Source: Cephalopachus bancanus (taxonomy: Eukaryota; Chordata; Mammalia; Primates; Tarsiidae). From it: a stretch of 64,000 nt of DNA. The notes beneath the pieces were generated by a model that saw only the letters and a list, made by a program, of their open reading frames with translations, was not told where the DNA came from and did no database searches. The translations under genes and the position numbers were made by a program. The DNA lies in contig JAPVLO010000007.1 in assembly GCA_027257055.1 (NCBI GenBank), positions 9,486,001 to 9,550,000 of the forward strand, given 5' to 3'. This document shows positions 33,861 to 44,453 of the stretch, in pieces; the stretch's first letter is position 1, and every line of letters starts with the position of its first letter.

Positions 33861-34235
33861 GGTGCATGTCTGAGTCACCTCCAGGCTGGTGGTTTCTGGA
33901 AGAAACTGGGTTTGAGCTGAAACCTGCAGGCTGTTGATGCTTAGCCAGGTGAACTCAAGCATATTGCTGGTCCTGGAACCAACCAAGCCCCCTGCATCCC
34001 TCGATTGGAACACTTAACATTTCTTCAGCCTGGAAGCCCCGGGTCTCAGCACAGCGGATCTAATAATTCAGTTATCAGAACCTCTCTCACTCTCCCATCC
34101 AAGGTTGCCCCAGCAGCCAATGATTAGCAACTTCAGGCAGTTGCTTGTGCAGCATGTTTTATTGGGCACCTGCTCTGGGTGGGCACTGGGGAGGCAGCCA
34201 CCCCATCGTCAAACCCTGACACTCGCCATTCCCTG
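33861..34235. other. Single-copy sequence
   Basis: Nothing firmly recognised. GTTTTATTGGGCACCTGCTC near 34157 may belong to an old L2/MIR relic. Confidence 0.45.
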
Positions 34236-34350
34236 CCTGTCTTCTCTGCTCCACTGCAGGCACTTGGAGGGCAGGAATCTTCCTGTCTTCTTCCCTGCAG
34301 CATCCACTGGCACACAATGGGAGCTCAGGAACAAATGAATGAATGAGTGA
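34236..34350 (+). repeat. L2 LINE 3' end
   Basis: GCTCCACTGCAGGCACTTGG, AGGGCAGGAATCTTCCTGTC, 'catccactggcacacaatgggagctcaggaac' and AAATGAATGAATGAGTGAAT are the classical L2 terminal blocks. Confidence 0.8.
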
Positions 34351-34372
34351 ATGAGCCTGGGAGCCTCCAGAT

Positions 34373-34609
34373 CAGTGGTTCTTAACCAGTCATGATTATT
34401 CTTATTTCTTGCACGTTTGCTGTTTCCAGGGAGGGAGGGTACACTTGGCAGTGTCTGGAGACATTTTGGATAGTAATAACTTGGGAAGGCTACTGGCATG
34501 GAGGACATAGAGACCAGAGATGCTCCTACACACCCTGCAATGCCCAGGAAAGCCCCACCACAGACAACAATCCAGCCTTGATGTCTACAGCATCAAGGTT
34601 GAGAAACCC
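34373..34609 (+). mobile_element. MER20 hAT MITE with a foreign block
   Basis: Starts CAGTGGTTCTTAACCAG, continues ACACTTGGCAGTGTCTGGAG, GGCTACTGGCATGGAGGACA and CACCCTGCAATGCCCAGGAA, and ends AAGGTTGAGAAACCCA. Where the consensus has 'gggcgattttgccccc' it instead carries 34395-34426, which is nearly identical to 35002-35033. Confidence 0.85.
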
Positions 34610-35045
34610 ATCTCAAAGTCTCCAGAGTCTTGGAACCTCGCTGCTCTCTGCGTCTCCTTGACCTGCCTCCATCTTGCCCCATGGAGGATTGACTGGCAGA
34701 TAAGCCTCCCTGTCTTTCCACAAGGCGAGAGCCGCTGTTGTTTGCAGGCTCTGAGGGGGTGGAGTCCTGACTTGCAGGGAGCTTTGAGCGGGTGCCCACG
34801 AAGCAATCCTTCAGGACTGTGGGTGCGCGAGCACCCAGGAGGGCTCACCTGGCCTCTGTCGAGAGCTGCTGCTGGTTCCTCGGGGCCCTGGGCCCACGTG
34901 AAGGTGCCTACCCTGGCCTTCATTGGGCGCCATGCAGCACTGGGCAGCTCCCCAACACCAGAGATGGCAAAGATGGTCCTTGCTTTCTACATCTTCTTAT
35001 TATTATTCTTATTTCTTGCACATTTGCTGTTTCTTTCAGCATCTA
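34610..35045. other. Single-copy sequence carrying the second 32-bp copy
   Basis: 35002-35033 repeats 34395-34426 with one mismatch. Otherwise GC-rich unique DNA without gene signatures. Confidence 0.5.
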
Positions 35046-35190
35046 CTTCATGCTTGACCTGTGCTCCTCACTAGGGGTCCAGAGACCCCCATCTCTGCCC
35101 TCATGGTGGCTACTACATGGTGGGGGGAAACGCTGATTGACCAGGTGTGCAAATGGCAACAGAAACATAATGATGGCGTGTGACAGGTAG
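35046..35190 (+). repeat. L2-related fragment (candidate)
   Basis: 'gacctgtgctcctcactaggggtccagagacccccatctctgccctcatggtggctactacatggtgggggg' resembles the old-repeat order '..tgctaggggc..cagtgaacaaaac..ccctgccctcatggagcttacattctagtggggg'. Confidence 0.5.
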
Positions 35191-36070
35191 GAGGTACCCG
35201 TGGTCCTGGGATGGGGGAGGGCCTCAGTAAGGGGAGGAGGGGGAGCTCGGAGCTGAGGATGCCTGCCGAGAGTGGCTGGTGCAAGGGAGGGATGGGCACC
35301 CCCAGGAGTGGCCAGCCTGTGCCTGGAGGGAGCCTGGGGCCTTGGGAGGAGGCAGGTGGGGCTGGAGGCCAGGAGGACGCTGGAGGGCAGCTTCCCGTGA
35401 GGCTGAAGACACAGGTGGGGGCGCGAGGCAGGAATTCATGGACCACTAGGAGGAGCTGGATTTGATCTGGGAGTTTGGTATTTGTCTTAAGAGCAAAGAA
35501 GTCTGGCCAGGGTTGTCCCCAGGGACTCCTTGTCTGTGTCTATGGTGAGAAGATTCCTCTGCTGCTCCAGTGGGAGGGACAGAGAGAAGGGCCAGGAGGC
35601 CAGGGAGGCGGCCGCTGCAGATCCCTGGCAGAAGGCATGTGGCTCAGCCAGTGGCCGTGGAGAGGAGGTCCCCAGGGGTCAAGGTCACCTCGGAGGAAGA
35701 CCTGAGAGGAGCTGGTGGAGGGCCAGAGGTGGGGAGGGGGCGGGACAGACGTCCTCCTGGGGTCCTGGCTCTGTGACCCGGGTGGACAGTGGTTCCCTCG
35801 CAGAGCCAGGACCAGGGGCAGGAGGGAACCACGCATGGCCTGTAGATGGCGTCTGGCATGGGTCCTGAGCCGTCCAGTGGGCACCTCGGCAGGCTGTTGG
35901 ACAGTCAAAGCCTGGAGGAGAGCTGAGCACTCGCGTGTGTTTGCAGGTCATGGTATCGAGGTGGGATTTGGGGCCACAGTCACGCTCAAGACCCTCAAGG
36001 CAGAACAGAGTGAGAGGAATGGAGGGCCTCTGCCAAGACCTGGGAGCCACATAAAGCCTCGGTCCAGTAG
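35191..36070. other. Single-copy G-rich sequence
   Basis: Strongly purine/G-rich plus strand (35200-35460, 35570-35830) with many GGAGG words. Overlapping long frames on both strands result from this composition. No exon signature. Confidence 0.5.
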
Positions 36071-36077
36071 GAAGATA

Positions 36078-36166
36078 GAGAGGCTGAGGCGGGAGGATTC
36101 CTTGAGTCCAGGAGTTCAAGGCCAGCCTGGGCACCACAGCATGACTCCATCTCAATTTAAAAATAA
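36078..36166 (+). repeat. Alu left-arm fragment
   Basis: GAGGCTGAGGCGGGAGGATT, CCAGGAGTTCAAGGCCAGCC, TGGGCACCACAGCATGACTC, then ATCTCAATTTAAAAATAAAT. It is a 5'-truncated left monomer ending in an A-rich tail, so it may be an inserted monomer (FLAM-like). Confidence 0.75.
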
Positions 36167-36446
36167 ATATAAACGAACAACTAAATGGATGATGAAAGAA
36201 TATAACTGCTATGATATATAGATTATATATATATTTTATAAGTAGACAGACTGAGGAGCAGCTAGGGAAATGGGAAGGAGACCGGAGGATGGGAGAGAGA
36301 GAGGACATTGGACCATAATGTCAGGAGAAAACCATTTTCCAAGAGAAAGAATTTCTGGCTAAAGATGGTGGATTGATCACCAATGTCTGTCATTTCTCCC
36401 ACCGCAGATCCAGCCAAAATGAAAATAAAGTATTTGAAAGGGTATA
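36167..36446. other. AT-rich unassigned sequence
   Basis: ATATAGATTATATATATATTTT at 36214-36237 in pieces, then AAGATGGTGGATTGATC-type sequence that could be the start of an old LINE. Not identified. Confidence 0.4.
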
Positions 36447-36711
36447 GGCCAAACTTGGTGGCTCAGCCTGTAATCCCAGCACTTTGGGAGGCCGAGGTGA
36501 GTGGACTGCCTGAGCCCACGGGTTCCAGACCAGCCCGGGCAACTTGGTGAGACCTCGTCTCTACAATAAATAAAAAAAATTAGCCAGCACCCATGCCTGT
36601 AGTTCTGGCTACTTGAAAGCCTGAGGCGGAAGGATCGCCTGAGCCCAGCAGGTCGGCACTGGGGTGGCCGTGAGCCTGGGTGACAGAGTGAGATTCCTAC
36701 TCAAAAAAAAA
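36447..36711 (+). repeat. Alu, lineage-specific group, with a right-arm deletion
   Basis: Forward dimer: GTGGCTCAGCCTGTAATCCC, GGCCGAGGTGAGTGGACTGC, CTACAATAAATAAAAAAAAT, 'ggcggaaggatcgcctgagcccagcaggtc'. The 'gtgccactgcactcca' part of the right arm is missing. Ends CCTACTCAAAAAAAAAG. Confidence 0.92.
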
Positions 36712-36734
36712 GAAACCCACAAAAGTAGCAATGT

Positions 36735-37135
36735 AGAACAACACCCATGCACGAGGTCAACAATTAGGTTCATGAGCCATCCTAGGACAAGTGCTACGTA
36801 CCTTATGGCTGAATATCACTATGGCCACCTTTGAATTACTCCCCTTGGGAAGCTGGGCACTGATGCCAGTGCCTAGTCCGCCTGTCAATTTTGGAACTCT
36901 TTTTCTGGAATGGCCATCAGAGCCGTCATCGGATTACCTTGATGTCCTGAATGTCATCAAATGTCTTCCTTTCAATATTTCCTTTATCTTCAGGTAAAGA
37001 AAAACGCCACTGGGGGCCAGATCAGGTGAGGAGGGAAGGTGTTCTGATGCAATTATTTGTACAGTGCTGCCAACGTATGCGCACAGTGGCAAGTTCATGA
37101 ACTTCATTGTCAGACCTCAACCATAATGATGACAG
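36735..37135 (-). pseudogene. Mariner-type transposase relic
   Basis: On the minus strand the window 36880-37050 translates, with frameshifts, to SSPDLAPSGVFLYLKIKEIL, then (in another frame) RKTFDDIQDIK, then IPEKEFQN. This is the C-terminal catalytic block of Tc1/mariner transposases, where PPYSPDLAPxDF carries the third catalytic acidic residue; here the position equivalent to that residue reads G. The frame is broken by shifts and stops. Ends of the transposon are not clear. Confidence 0.75.
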
Positions 37136-37690
37136 ATTGCGTCAGTCTTCGTGCTGGGGTCCTGGCCTCTCCCCCGCAAGTGCCATGGTCACTGCAATGT
37201 CTCTGAACCCTCCCGCAGCTCCAACACACTGGGCTCGACTCCTGCCGGCCACCCACCCACACAGCCCTACCAGAGCTGCAGTTCCGCCAGGGGACGCTGG
37301 CTGGAGTCCCAGGGTGGTCTGCATTCTGTGCCACGTGACAGGGCCGCTCCATGCAGCGGCGGTTTCCTAGTCCAGCATCCGAGGTGCAGGGGCTCCTGAG
37401 GCCGCGAGTGTCGTCCAGGAGGCAGGGAGGAGGCTCCGCAGGACCCACACACCAGAGCAGCTGGGGACGGGCAGACACTGGGAACCGGGCCAGGTCTCCT
37501 GATTCTTCAAACAAAAGCAGGGATGTACCTTGGGTGAATGCCATGATATTGCTTGGGGCCAAACCACGTGCCCAGGCTGACCCCAGACGGCCCGCGGGCT
37601 GCAGGGCTGACACCTAGCCAGCAGCGTCACTTTGGCCTCTCCAGATGGACACTTTGCTCTGGGATGTCATCAAATGTGTCATTGAAGGAG
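37136..37690. other. Single-copy GC-rich sequence
   Basis: A 167-codon antisense frame (37110-37613) and shorter sense frames have no recognisable relatives. No repeat identified. Confidence 0.5.
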
Positions 37691-37820
37691 CACTTACTAG
37701 GGCCGGGCACAGACCTAAGGGAACACATCTTAATTCATCCAGTTCCCATGACGGCTCCACAGTGGGCGCTAGTGTCATCCCCTTTCACAGACAGGCAAGC
37801 TGACCCCGGAGGCACAGATC
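37691..37820 (-). repeat. MIR SINE
   Basis: Reverse MIR: GGGCCGGGCACAGACCTAAG, 'cttaattcatccagttcccatgac', GTGTCATCCCCTTTCACAGA, AGGCAAGCTGACCCCGGAGG. Confidence 0.72.
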
Positions 37821-37829
37821 TCCCTTGTT

Positions 37830-37930
37830 CTTAAGTCATTTACAAGCCCTGGGCAAATCATTTTCTGAGCCTCGGTTTCCTTGGCTGTAATAGTAACAGA
37901 CATCTAGGGGGCATGTGGGGGTGAGGTTAG
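37830..37930 (+). repeat. MIR fragment
   Basis: 'caagccctgggcaaatcattttctgagcctcggtttccttggctgtaatagtaac' matches the forward MIR core ('gggcaagt.acttaacctctctg.gcctcagtttcc'). Confidence 0.65.
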
Positions 37931-38033
37931 ATGCAGACCACGTAGCCCCCTCACCCATGGTTCTCCTTCCTGAGGTTTCCGTTACCTGAGGTCGACCACA
38001 GTCCAAAAACATTCCAGAAGTAATTCATGATTT

Positions 38034-38340
38034 TGTTTTTGTTTTTTGACTTGGGGTCTCACTCTGTCACCAAGGCTGGAGTACAGTGGCACAATCATGG
38101 CTCACTGTAGCCTCAACCTGCTGGGCTTAGATGATTCTTCCACCTCTGCCTCCTGAGTAACTGGGACTACAGGAGTGCACCACCACACCTGCCCACCTGC
38201 CTATTTTACATTTTTTTTTTGGTGGAAGTGAGATCTTGCTATGTTGCCCAGGCTGATCTTGAACTCCTGGGCTCAACAGTCCTCCTGCCTCGGCCTCCCA
38301 AAGTGCTGGGATTACAGGTGTGAACCACTGCACTCTGCCA
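38034..38340 (-). repeat. Alu (AluJ-like) inside the Tigger element
   Basis: Reverse dimer starting TTTTTTGACTTGGGGTCTCA and ending GTGAACCACTGCACTCTGCC. It interrupts the transposon between AATTCATGATTTTG and CATGAGTTTTCA, the partly duplicated target (CATGAKTTT). Confidence 0.93.
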
Positions 38341-38617
38341 TGAGTTTTCAACTGCACACCCTCGTGGGTATCTTGATGAAATCTCCCTCTGTTCTGCCCT
38401 GTCTCACCAGGAAAGTGAGTCTTCCCTCTGTCTGGCAGATTCATGCTTGAGATGCATGTTAGTCACTTAATAGCTACCTTGGTGACCCAGTCGACTATCA
38501 TGGTATCACAATGCTTGTGTTCAGGTAACACCTATTTTACTTAACAAAGGCCCCAAAGCACAGGAGTGGCGATGCTGGCATATTGCTCCAATTGTTCTGT
38601 TTTATTATTATTGTTAA

Positions 38618-38774
<157 letters not shown>

Positions 38775-38964
38775 CCTAATGTATAAATTAAACTCTATCA
38801 TAGGTATGTATGCATACCGATAAACACAGTATAGATAGTCTGGTGCAGCCCATGGTTTGAGGCATCCACTGGGGGGTCACGGAATGCAACCCCGAGGATT
38901 CTGGGGGGCTCCTGTATGGTGCCCTGCACAGCACATAGGATGATGCCCTTGAGCAGTGATCATT

Positions 38965-39372
38965 TGTTACGGGTTGAATTGTGTCCCCCACCCTGCAAAT
39001 GTACACCTCGAAGTCCTTGCCCTCCGTTCCTCGGAAGGTGACCTTATTTAGAAACAAGGCTATGCGGGTATAGTTAGTTAAATTAATATGAGGTCATGCT
39101 GGAGGAGGGTGGGGCCCTGGCTTCCTTGCTCAAAGAGGAAATCAGGGCCACAGGGTGACTGCCGTGTGAAGGCTGGAGCTCTACTCACAAGCCAGGGAAC
39201 TGCCAGGAGCCAGGGAGAGCCTGGTTCAAATCCTTCCGAGGGCCTCTGGAGAGAGCATGGCCTGCCAGCACCTTGATCTTGGACTTCTGGCTTCCAGAAC
39301 TTTCCGAGAATCAATGCCTGTTCTTTCAGCCCCTCAGTTTGTGGTCCTTCTTAGAGGCGGCCTAGGAAACCT
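38965..39372 (+). mobile_element. MLT1 solo LTR (MaLR)
   Basis: Starts TGTTACGGGTTGAATTGTGT, has GTGACCTTATTTAGAAACAA, 'taattaatatgaggtcatgctggagga', CCAGCACCTTGATCTTGGAC, TTCTGGCTTCCAGAACTTTC and 'ccctcagtttgtggtcc', and ends near GGCGGCCTAGGAAAC. This is an almost complete MLT1 LTR by memory of the consensus. LTR only, no internal region. Confidence 0.88.
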
Positions 39373-39710
39373 CATCATTATTACGATGGTCTTAACTACG
39401 ACCATGGTTCTTTCCCTGGTGGGTGCTTCAGATAGGGAGAGTTGATTTCCAGTTCACATTTTGATGTTATTAGAGCACCTGCTCTCGGAATGCCCGTGTT
39501 GCTTGTTGAGAAGGTACAGGGGCATATTTGCTGAGCTGGCCAGGGCACGTGCCATGTTGAAAACCTGCATCCTCACACCTGACCCCATCAGTGGTCCCCA
39601 GAGCAAGGCGAGAAAGCTATGTGAGGGTGAGGGGCTCTGGGCCCTGGAGGGGCTGCCGACTGTGAGACCCCTGGTCTTGACCCTTCCATGCTCTGTTGTG
39701 GTTTACGTAG
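39373..39710. other. Single-copy sequence
   Basis: Unique DNA; nothing recognised. Confidence 0.5.
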
Positions 39711-39895
39711 ACCAGGCTCTCAGGGTGGGGGAGAGTGACTTTGTTCCTCCTCCTTCTCAGGAGATACTTGGTCACGTCTCCATCACACAACTCTTGGGGT
39801 TGCTGCTGGCATCTCACGGGCAGAGGCTGGAGAAGTTACTAACACCTCATGGAGCCCAGGAGGGATCCACGACTGGAATTATCTGGTCCCACTAT
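39711..39895 (+). mobile_element. MER20 hAT MITE, diverged
   Basis: 'cttggtcacgtctccatcacacaactcttggggttgctgctggcatctcacgggcagaggctggagaagttactaacacctcatggagcccaggagg', read in short blocks, follows MER20 (GTCTGGAGAC, GTCACAACT, TGCTACTGGCATCTAG, GGTAGAGGCCAGGGATG, AAACATCCT), ending GGAATTATCTGGTCCC. Confidence 0.7.
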
Positions 39896-40470
39896 CGATA
39901 GAGCTGCAGCTGAGAAAGCCAGCTGTAGACAAGTGCATGCGGTGAGGACGTCTCAGGGCTCACATCCTGCTTGGAAGATCTTGGCCAAGTCTGACCCCTG
40001 TGTCAAGCCTCAGACTCCTTTCTGACAGGAGGGCTCATTGTGCATTGCCCGAGGCCTGTGTAGGCCCCGGGGGGGGAGGGGGGAGGGGACGTGTCTCCCT
40101 GAGGTCGTGTGTGTCTCGTCTTCTTTCTGGGTGCCTATGCCAGGGAAGTTCAAAGTTTCTCTTTTCTCTTCTTCCTCCTTTTCCGGAATTGACTGCAGAG
40201 TAGCTGGCTTTATCTCTCTGTCTCCCTAAGAAGGCATGATTGAAACAAAGATGTGCCCCATAGGTGGTGATGGGACATATTTTAAGAGTCATAAAGGCTT
40301 TATTTCCTTGATACTTTCATGTTTTAGAGGAGGAACCCGGGGATCTGCTAGGGCAAACTGACTTATTGAATAACAAAGCAGTGGCTGATCTGAGTTCCAG
40401 CCCGGTTCTTTCTGATCTTGAATCCAGAGAGGCTTACTGACAACATGCTCTCTGCTTGTATACAGTTATC
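39896..40470. other. Single-copy sequence with G-quadruplex motif
   Basis: G8-A-G6-A-G4 at 40069-40088. 40310-40425 may be a degraded reverse MIR. Otherwise unassigned. Confidence 0.45.
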
Positions 40471-40471
40471 A

Positions 40472-40757
40472 CTTTTTTTTTTTGAGTCGGAGTCTTGCTG
40501 TGTCACCCAGGCTGGAGTGCAGTGGCACGATCACAGTCACTGCAGCCTTGACCTGCTGGGCTCAGGTGATCCTTCCCCCTCAGTCAAGTAGCTGGGACTA
40601 CAGGTGCACACCACCACACCTGGCTAATTTTTTGGTTTATTATAGAGATGAGGTCTCACCAAGTTGCCCAGGCTGATTTTGAACCCCTGGGCTCAAGCAA
40701 TCCTCTTTCCTTGGCCTCCAAAGTGCTGGGATGACAGGTGAGCCACGGCACCTGCCT
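40472..40757 (-). repeat. Alu (intermediate type)
   Basis: Reverse dimer: GAGTCGGAGTCTTGCTGTGT, CTTGACCTGCTGGGCTCAGG, TTTTTGGTTTATTATAGAGA, CCAAGTTGCCCAGGCTGATT, ending CCACGGCACCTGCC. Abuts the next Alu head to tail. Confidence 0.93.
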
Positions 40758-40760
40758 CAG

Positions 40761-41064
40761 TTTTTCTTTTTTGTTTTTGGAGTTGGGTCTCATGCTGTCT
40801 CCCAGGCTGGAGTGCAGTGGTATAGTCACAGCCACCACAGCTTCAACCTGCTGGGCTCAGGCAATCCTTCCGCCTCAGCCTTCCAAATAGCTAGAACTAC
40901 AGGTGCGTGCCATGACACCTGGCTAATTTTTTTTTTTAAATTTATTGTAGAGACAAGGTCTTGCCAAGTTGCCCAGCCTGGTCTCGAACCCCTGGGCTCA
41001 GGAAGACCTCTCTTCTCTGCCTCCTAAAGTTGGGGATTACAGGCCTAAGCCACTGTACCCGGCT
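40761..41064 (-). repeat. Alu, lineage-specific group
   Basis: Reverse dimer: GGAGTTGGGTCTCATGCTGT, CTTCAACCTGCTGGGCTCAG, CCTTCCAAATAGCTAGAACT, AAATTTATTGTAGAGACAAG, CGAACCCCTGGGCTCAGGAA, ending CTGTACCCGGC. Confidence 0.93.
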
Positions 41065-41574
41065 GCATCCTACTGGGTTTTATTAACATCTACACACAGT
41101 TTGAACCCATGGGGCTCTCTGGAGTGTGAATAACAATAGGATGATTCTGCCTGGAGGGAGAAGCCTGGGATTTCACTCTGCTTCAGTCAGTCAGTGACTT
41201 CAGGCCAAGCCCGGGGCTCAGGTGGGGCACAAGCCTATCAGGTACCTGGGCCGGCAGCCCAGTGCTGAGGACAATTTTCTGGAGCAAGGAGCAGGTATGA
41301 CCACTCACTCCCGCTGGGTGGGGGTACCGACTGGGAAAGGGACCCACTGTACCATGCATACCCCCAAAGTCCTGGAAGGGTTAGGAGTCCAGTATCTGGA
41401 GACGAGAGGCATAACTGAGGGGTGGGCTAGCTGGAGATCAGTTTACAGGCACCCAGCAAGGAGATGGCCAGAGGGGCCCTCTGCAGAGGGACATGCCAGT
41501 TCCCTCCAAGTCAGCCACGCCCAGCATATACCTTGAACGTCTCACACTGTAATTCTTTTCTGTAATACTTGAAG
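41065..41574. other. Single-copy sequence
   Basis: Unique DNA; a short CAGTCAGTCAGTGAC run at 41183-41199. Nothing else recognised. Confidence 0.5.
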
Positions 41575-41960
41575 TTGGCCAAACATAATCCATCAAGGTC
41601 CTCCTGTTTAAAGCCTTCCATAATCTCCCGTTGCTCTCTGAACGTAGACTACAATCTTTTCCAGAGTCTCCCAGGCCCTGCTGTCTACTCCTGTTAAACC
41701 TCAACTCCTTGTGCACTGTGTCCCTTGCCCCTCCCCCTCCCATCTGCTTTCGGCCTCTGTCCCTTGAACTTGCTCTGCTTCCACAGGCCCTGGGCCTTTA
41801 CACGTGCTGTTCTCGTTCCTGCAGTGCCGTCCTCCCCCGGATTCTGCATCCCACCTCTGCATCCTTCCGCTGTGGCTTAAGTATCTCGGCCGAATCCACT
41901 TCCCTGAGGAAGCATCTGCACCCAGCAGGTCCGGGGAGACCGCATGTGACATTCCCAAGG
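41575..41960 (+). repeat. L2 LINE 3' region, part 1
   Basis: AAAGCCTTCCATAATCTCCC, GCTCTCTGAACGTAGACTAC, 'ctcccaggccctgctgtctactcctgtt', GGGCCTTTACACGTGCTGTT, CTCGTTCCTGCAGTGCCGTC and 'tgaggaagcatctg' are L2 blocks in order, without a usable reading frame. Confidence 0.85.
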
Positions 41961-42229
41961 AGCTTTCTCAGAGAGACTCACATGTCGTGGCTCAGGAGGG
42001 CCAGCCCTGCCCACCTCTGTCCAGTCCGGGGCAAACACACAGAGGACCAAGCTTCCCAGAAAGCAGCTGGATGCTCTTAGGGCCCGTGTTCTGCCAAAAT
42101 ATGCATCAAAACACTGGAGGCTGTGCAAAGGGCCCATGGGAGCCAAGAGTATTGGAGGGAGTGCCCCCATCCTGGGGTCCAGGCTTAAATGGGGAGCAGA
42201 TCTCTCTGTCTCTGAAAGGAGCCCTCACG
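41961..42229. other. Unassigned sequence within the L2
   Basis: About 270 bp between two colinear L2 segments. It may be an insertion into the L2 or diverged L2. No target duplication or family signature is evident. Confidence 0.4.
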
Positions 42230-42415
42230 GGGTAGGGGCTCCCCTGTCACACCTCCTCCGCAGCCCCTCTTACGGGTGTAATCCAGCATTTATTTCCATG
42301 GTTATTTGATCAATATCACCTCCGTACTCATCTGTGCACGCCATGATTCTAGCTCTGAGCTCCTCGCTCAGAGCTGCACACGGTAGATGCCCAATGAACA
42401 TGGGTTGAGTGCACA
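42230..42415 (+). repeat. L2 LINE 3' end, part 2
   Basis: GGGTGTAATCCAGCATTTAT, TTCCATGGTTATTTGATCAA, 'ctgagctcctcgctcagagctgcacacggtagatgcccaatgaacatgggttgagtg' continue the L2 to its 3' terminus (GTGCCTGGCACATAGTAG, AATAAATATTTGTTGA equivalents). Confidence 0.8.
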
Positions 42416-42576
42416 AGTTGTATTCTGGCTTCAGCTTTCACTGGGAAGAATAAAGGTGTATATGAGTGTCTACTCGGGAGCAAAACAAAACAAAGGGAAG
42501 AGAGTCAGCCATACCCCAAGACACTCAACTTCAATGAAAATCCATGAAGTCATAATAAAAGGCAGATAGAAAATTT

Positions 42577-42861
42577 GGATAGATGGATGGATGAATGGAC
42601 AGATGGAAGGGTGGGTAGATGGGTGGATGGGTGGGTGGATGGATGGACAGACGGACAGATGGAAGGATGGATGGGTGGATGGTGGGTGGATGGATGGACA
42701 GACAGACAGATGGACAGATGGAAGGATGGATGGGTGGATGGATGGGTAGATGAGTGGATCAGAGGATGGATGGAAGGGTAGATGGATAGATGAGGGGATG
42801 AATGGGTGAATGGATGGGTGGAGGGTGGGTGGATGGGAGGATGGATGAATGGATGGATGAG

Positions 42862-42893
<32 letters not shown>

Positions 42894-42961
42894 CAGGTGG
42901 ATGGATGGATGGATGAATGGATGGGCAGATGAATGGATGAATGGATAGATAGACAGACAAA
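42577..42961. repeat. (GGAT)n tetranucleotide array, about 385 bp
   Basis: Units GGAT/GGAC/GGGT/AGAT with local higher-order repetition: GGTGGATGGATGGACAGA-type blocks recur at 42630-42720. It is the reverse-complement motif of the array at 33013-33686. Long antisense frames (42470-43090) are artefacts of the array. Confidence 0.97.
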
Positions 42962-43590
42962 CAATGAATAAATGAATAGGTAAAAGGGAGAAAAGGCTGG
43001 GCATTGAGATGGGAGCAGATCAGAAACTGCACAGAGAGATCTTCTTGGGCGTGCATAATCTATTTGGGCAAAATACAACACAGCTTGCATCTGGGGTCAT
43101 GCATACTTGTTCCCAGAGAAGGCCATCCAAAGAGACGATTTGCAGAAAATTGCTAATCCCATCGTGACTTCCTGGGTTAAAGAAAAGGTTAGACAAACAC
43201 TCATAGAAATGGGGCCTTTCACTGAGGAGCAGCTCAGAGAGGTGTTCTTTTCTTCTTTCCTTTCTCCAGTGACTCCCAGAAATTTGCCTTGGTTTAATTT
43301 AGAAACAAAATCTTCAGCCCTTTCTCTGTTCACCCTCTCCACTCTCTCTGTCCCTTGTATCTGGCGCCATCTGTCCACACCCAGGGCAGGCCCTGCTCTC
43401 AGGAGAAGGAGCAAGGTGACCTTGCCTTTCCTGATGTGGCCATTGGGTCACTACCCTGTAATAGGAATCTACCATTGAATGCCCATCACCTGTTCTCTGC
43501 TTCTAGTAAAACGGTCTCTGGGGCATCTCCCCTATTCTAACTAAGCTCATTACTTTGGGAGTGCCTCAGGCCTTCAATAGATTGGTGCAG
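42962..43590. other. Unassigned sequence with an exon-like block
   Basis: 43117-43187 is bracketed by TTGTTCCCAG and AAAAGGTTAGAC, which could be splice sites. The flanking frame reads into AT-rich sequence and I recognise no protein. Most likely chance. Confidence 0.35.
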
Positions 43591-44453
43591 GGTAACTCAA
43601 TGGCCCAATGGTTGAGCCCCCACAGTTAAAGTCAATAATGCATGCAAAGATGTTTGCTGAGACTCACAGCTCCCTCCCTTCCATTGGATGCTGGTGAAGA
43701 TGTGAGAGCCGTAGCTTCTACCACCATTTTGTAACCAAGACGCCAATCCTAATGACATTGTTTGAGTCTGGAGCTGAGCTGCATCAGATGCCAGTGAGTG
43801 AACTCACATTTAGCTTCTGAATCAAGTCAGACTGTATTGTGTTTTCTGTCACCTGCCATCGGTAGCGGATACTGTTGATCAGTGGCCCTCCCTGTTCCTC
43901 TTTCTTCCCAGCTATGAATTCCCATTGACTGCAGGCATCTCCCACTCAGGAGGGGACCCTATCCCCAGCTTGGGGATGAACCCTGATCTCTCTGAGCCAA
44001 CTGTGGCAACCTCATTCTACTACGCAGGGGTTGGTCCCAGCATGGCCATCTTAGGCAGTTCTGGTCAGTGAGATGTGAAGGGAGGCTGCCTGGAAGCTCC
44101 CTGGGAACATTCTCTTGCCTTAAAAAGAGTCACATGGGAAGCTCCACCTTTACTTGGCCTCTGGAATTGTGGTGTTGGGATGAGACGACAGGTGGGGCTG
44201 CAGCCATTACAGACCATGAAGGGAGCAGCTCCGGGGAGGTGGGGCCACACCTGCCAATCCACAGTTCTGCAGCTTTTTGCATGTGGGAAGAGGTCCTTTG
44301 ATCCACCTTGTGTCTTCACCCTCTGGCCGCCATGGGGCACATCTGGATTTAACCAGCTCTTTTTCTCTTCTGTTGTCTTGAGATGTATTTTTTAAAATGT
44401 TTAATTATCTAAGAAATCCATGATTATTATAGACCTAAGAAATCATTACAGAT
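43591..44453. repeat. Probable ancient LTR-type or DNA repeat region, family not named
   Basis: 'gtagcttctaccaccattttgtaaccaagacgcc', CTAATGACATTGTTTGAGTC, 'tttctgtcacctgcc' near 43700-43860, and 'ttggtcccagcatggccatc..agttctggtcagtgagatg' near 44030-44080 resemble blocks found in old mammalian interspersed repeats. I cannot assign a family or edges. Confidence 0.35.

Noticed and set aside
42470..43090. 206- and 168-codon antisense frames
   Set aside because: Produced by the (GGAT)n array, with no non-repeat coding content.
43117..43187. 71-bp exon-like block between CCCAG and AAAAGGTTAGA
   Set aside because: Weak pyrimidine tract, non-consensus donor, no ATG upstream in frame, no neighbouring exon and no recognised protein.
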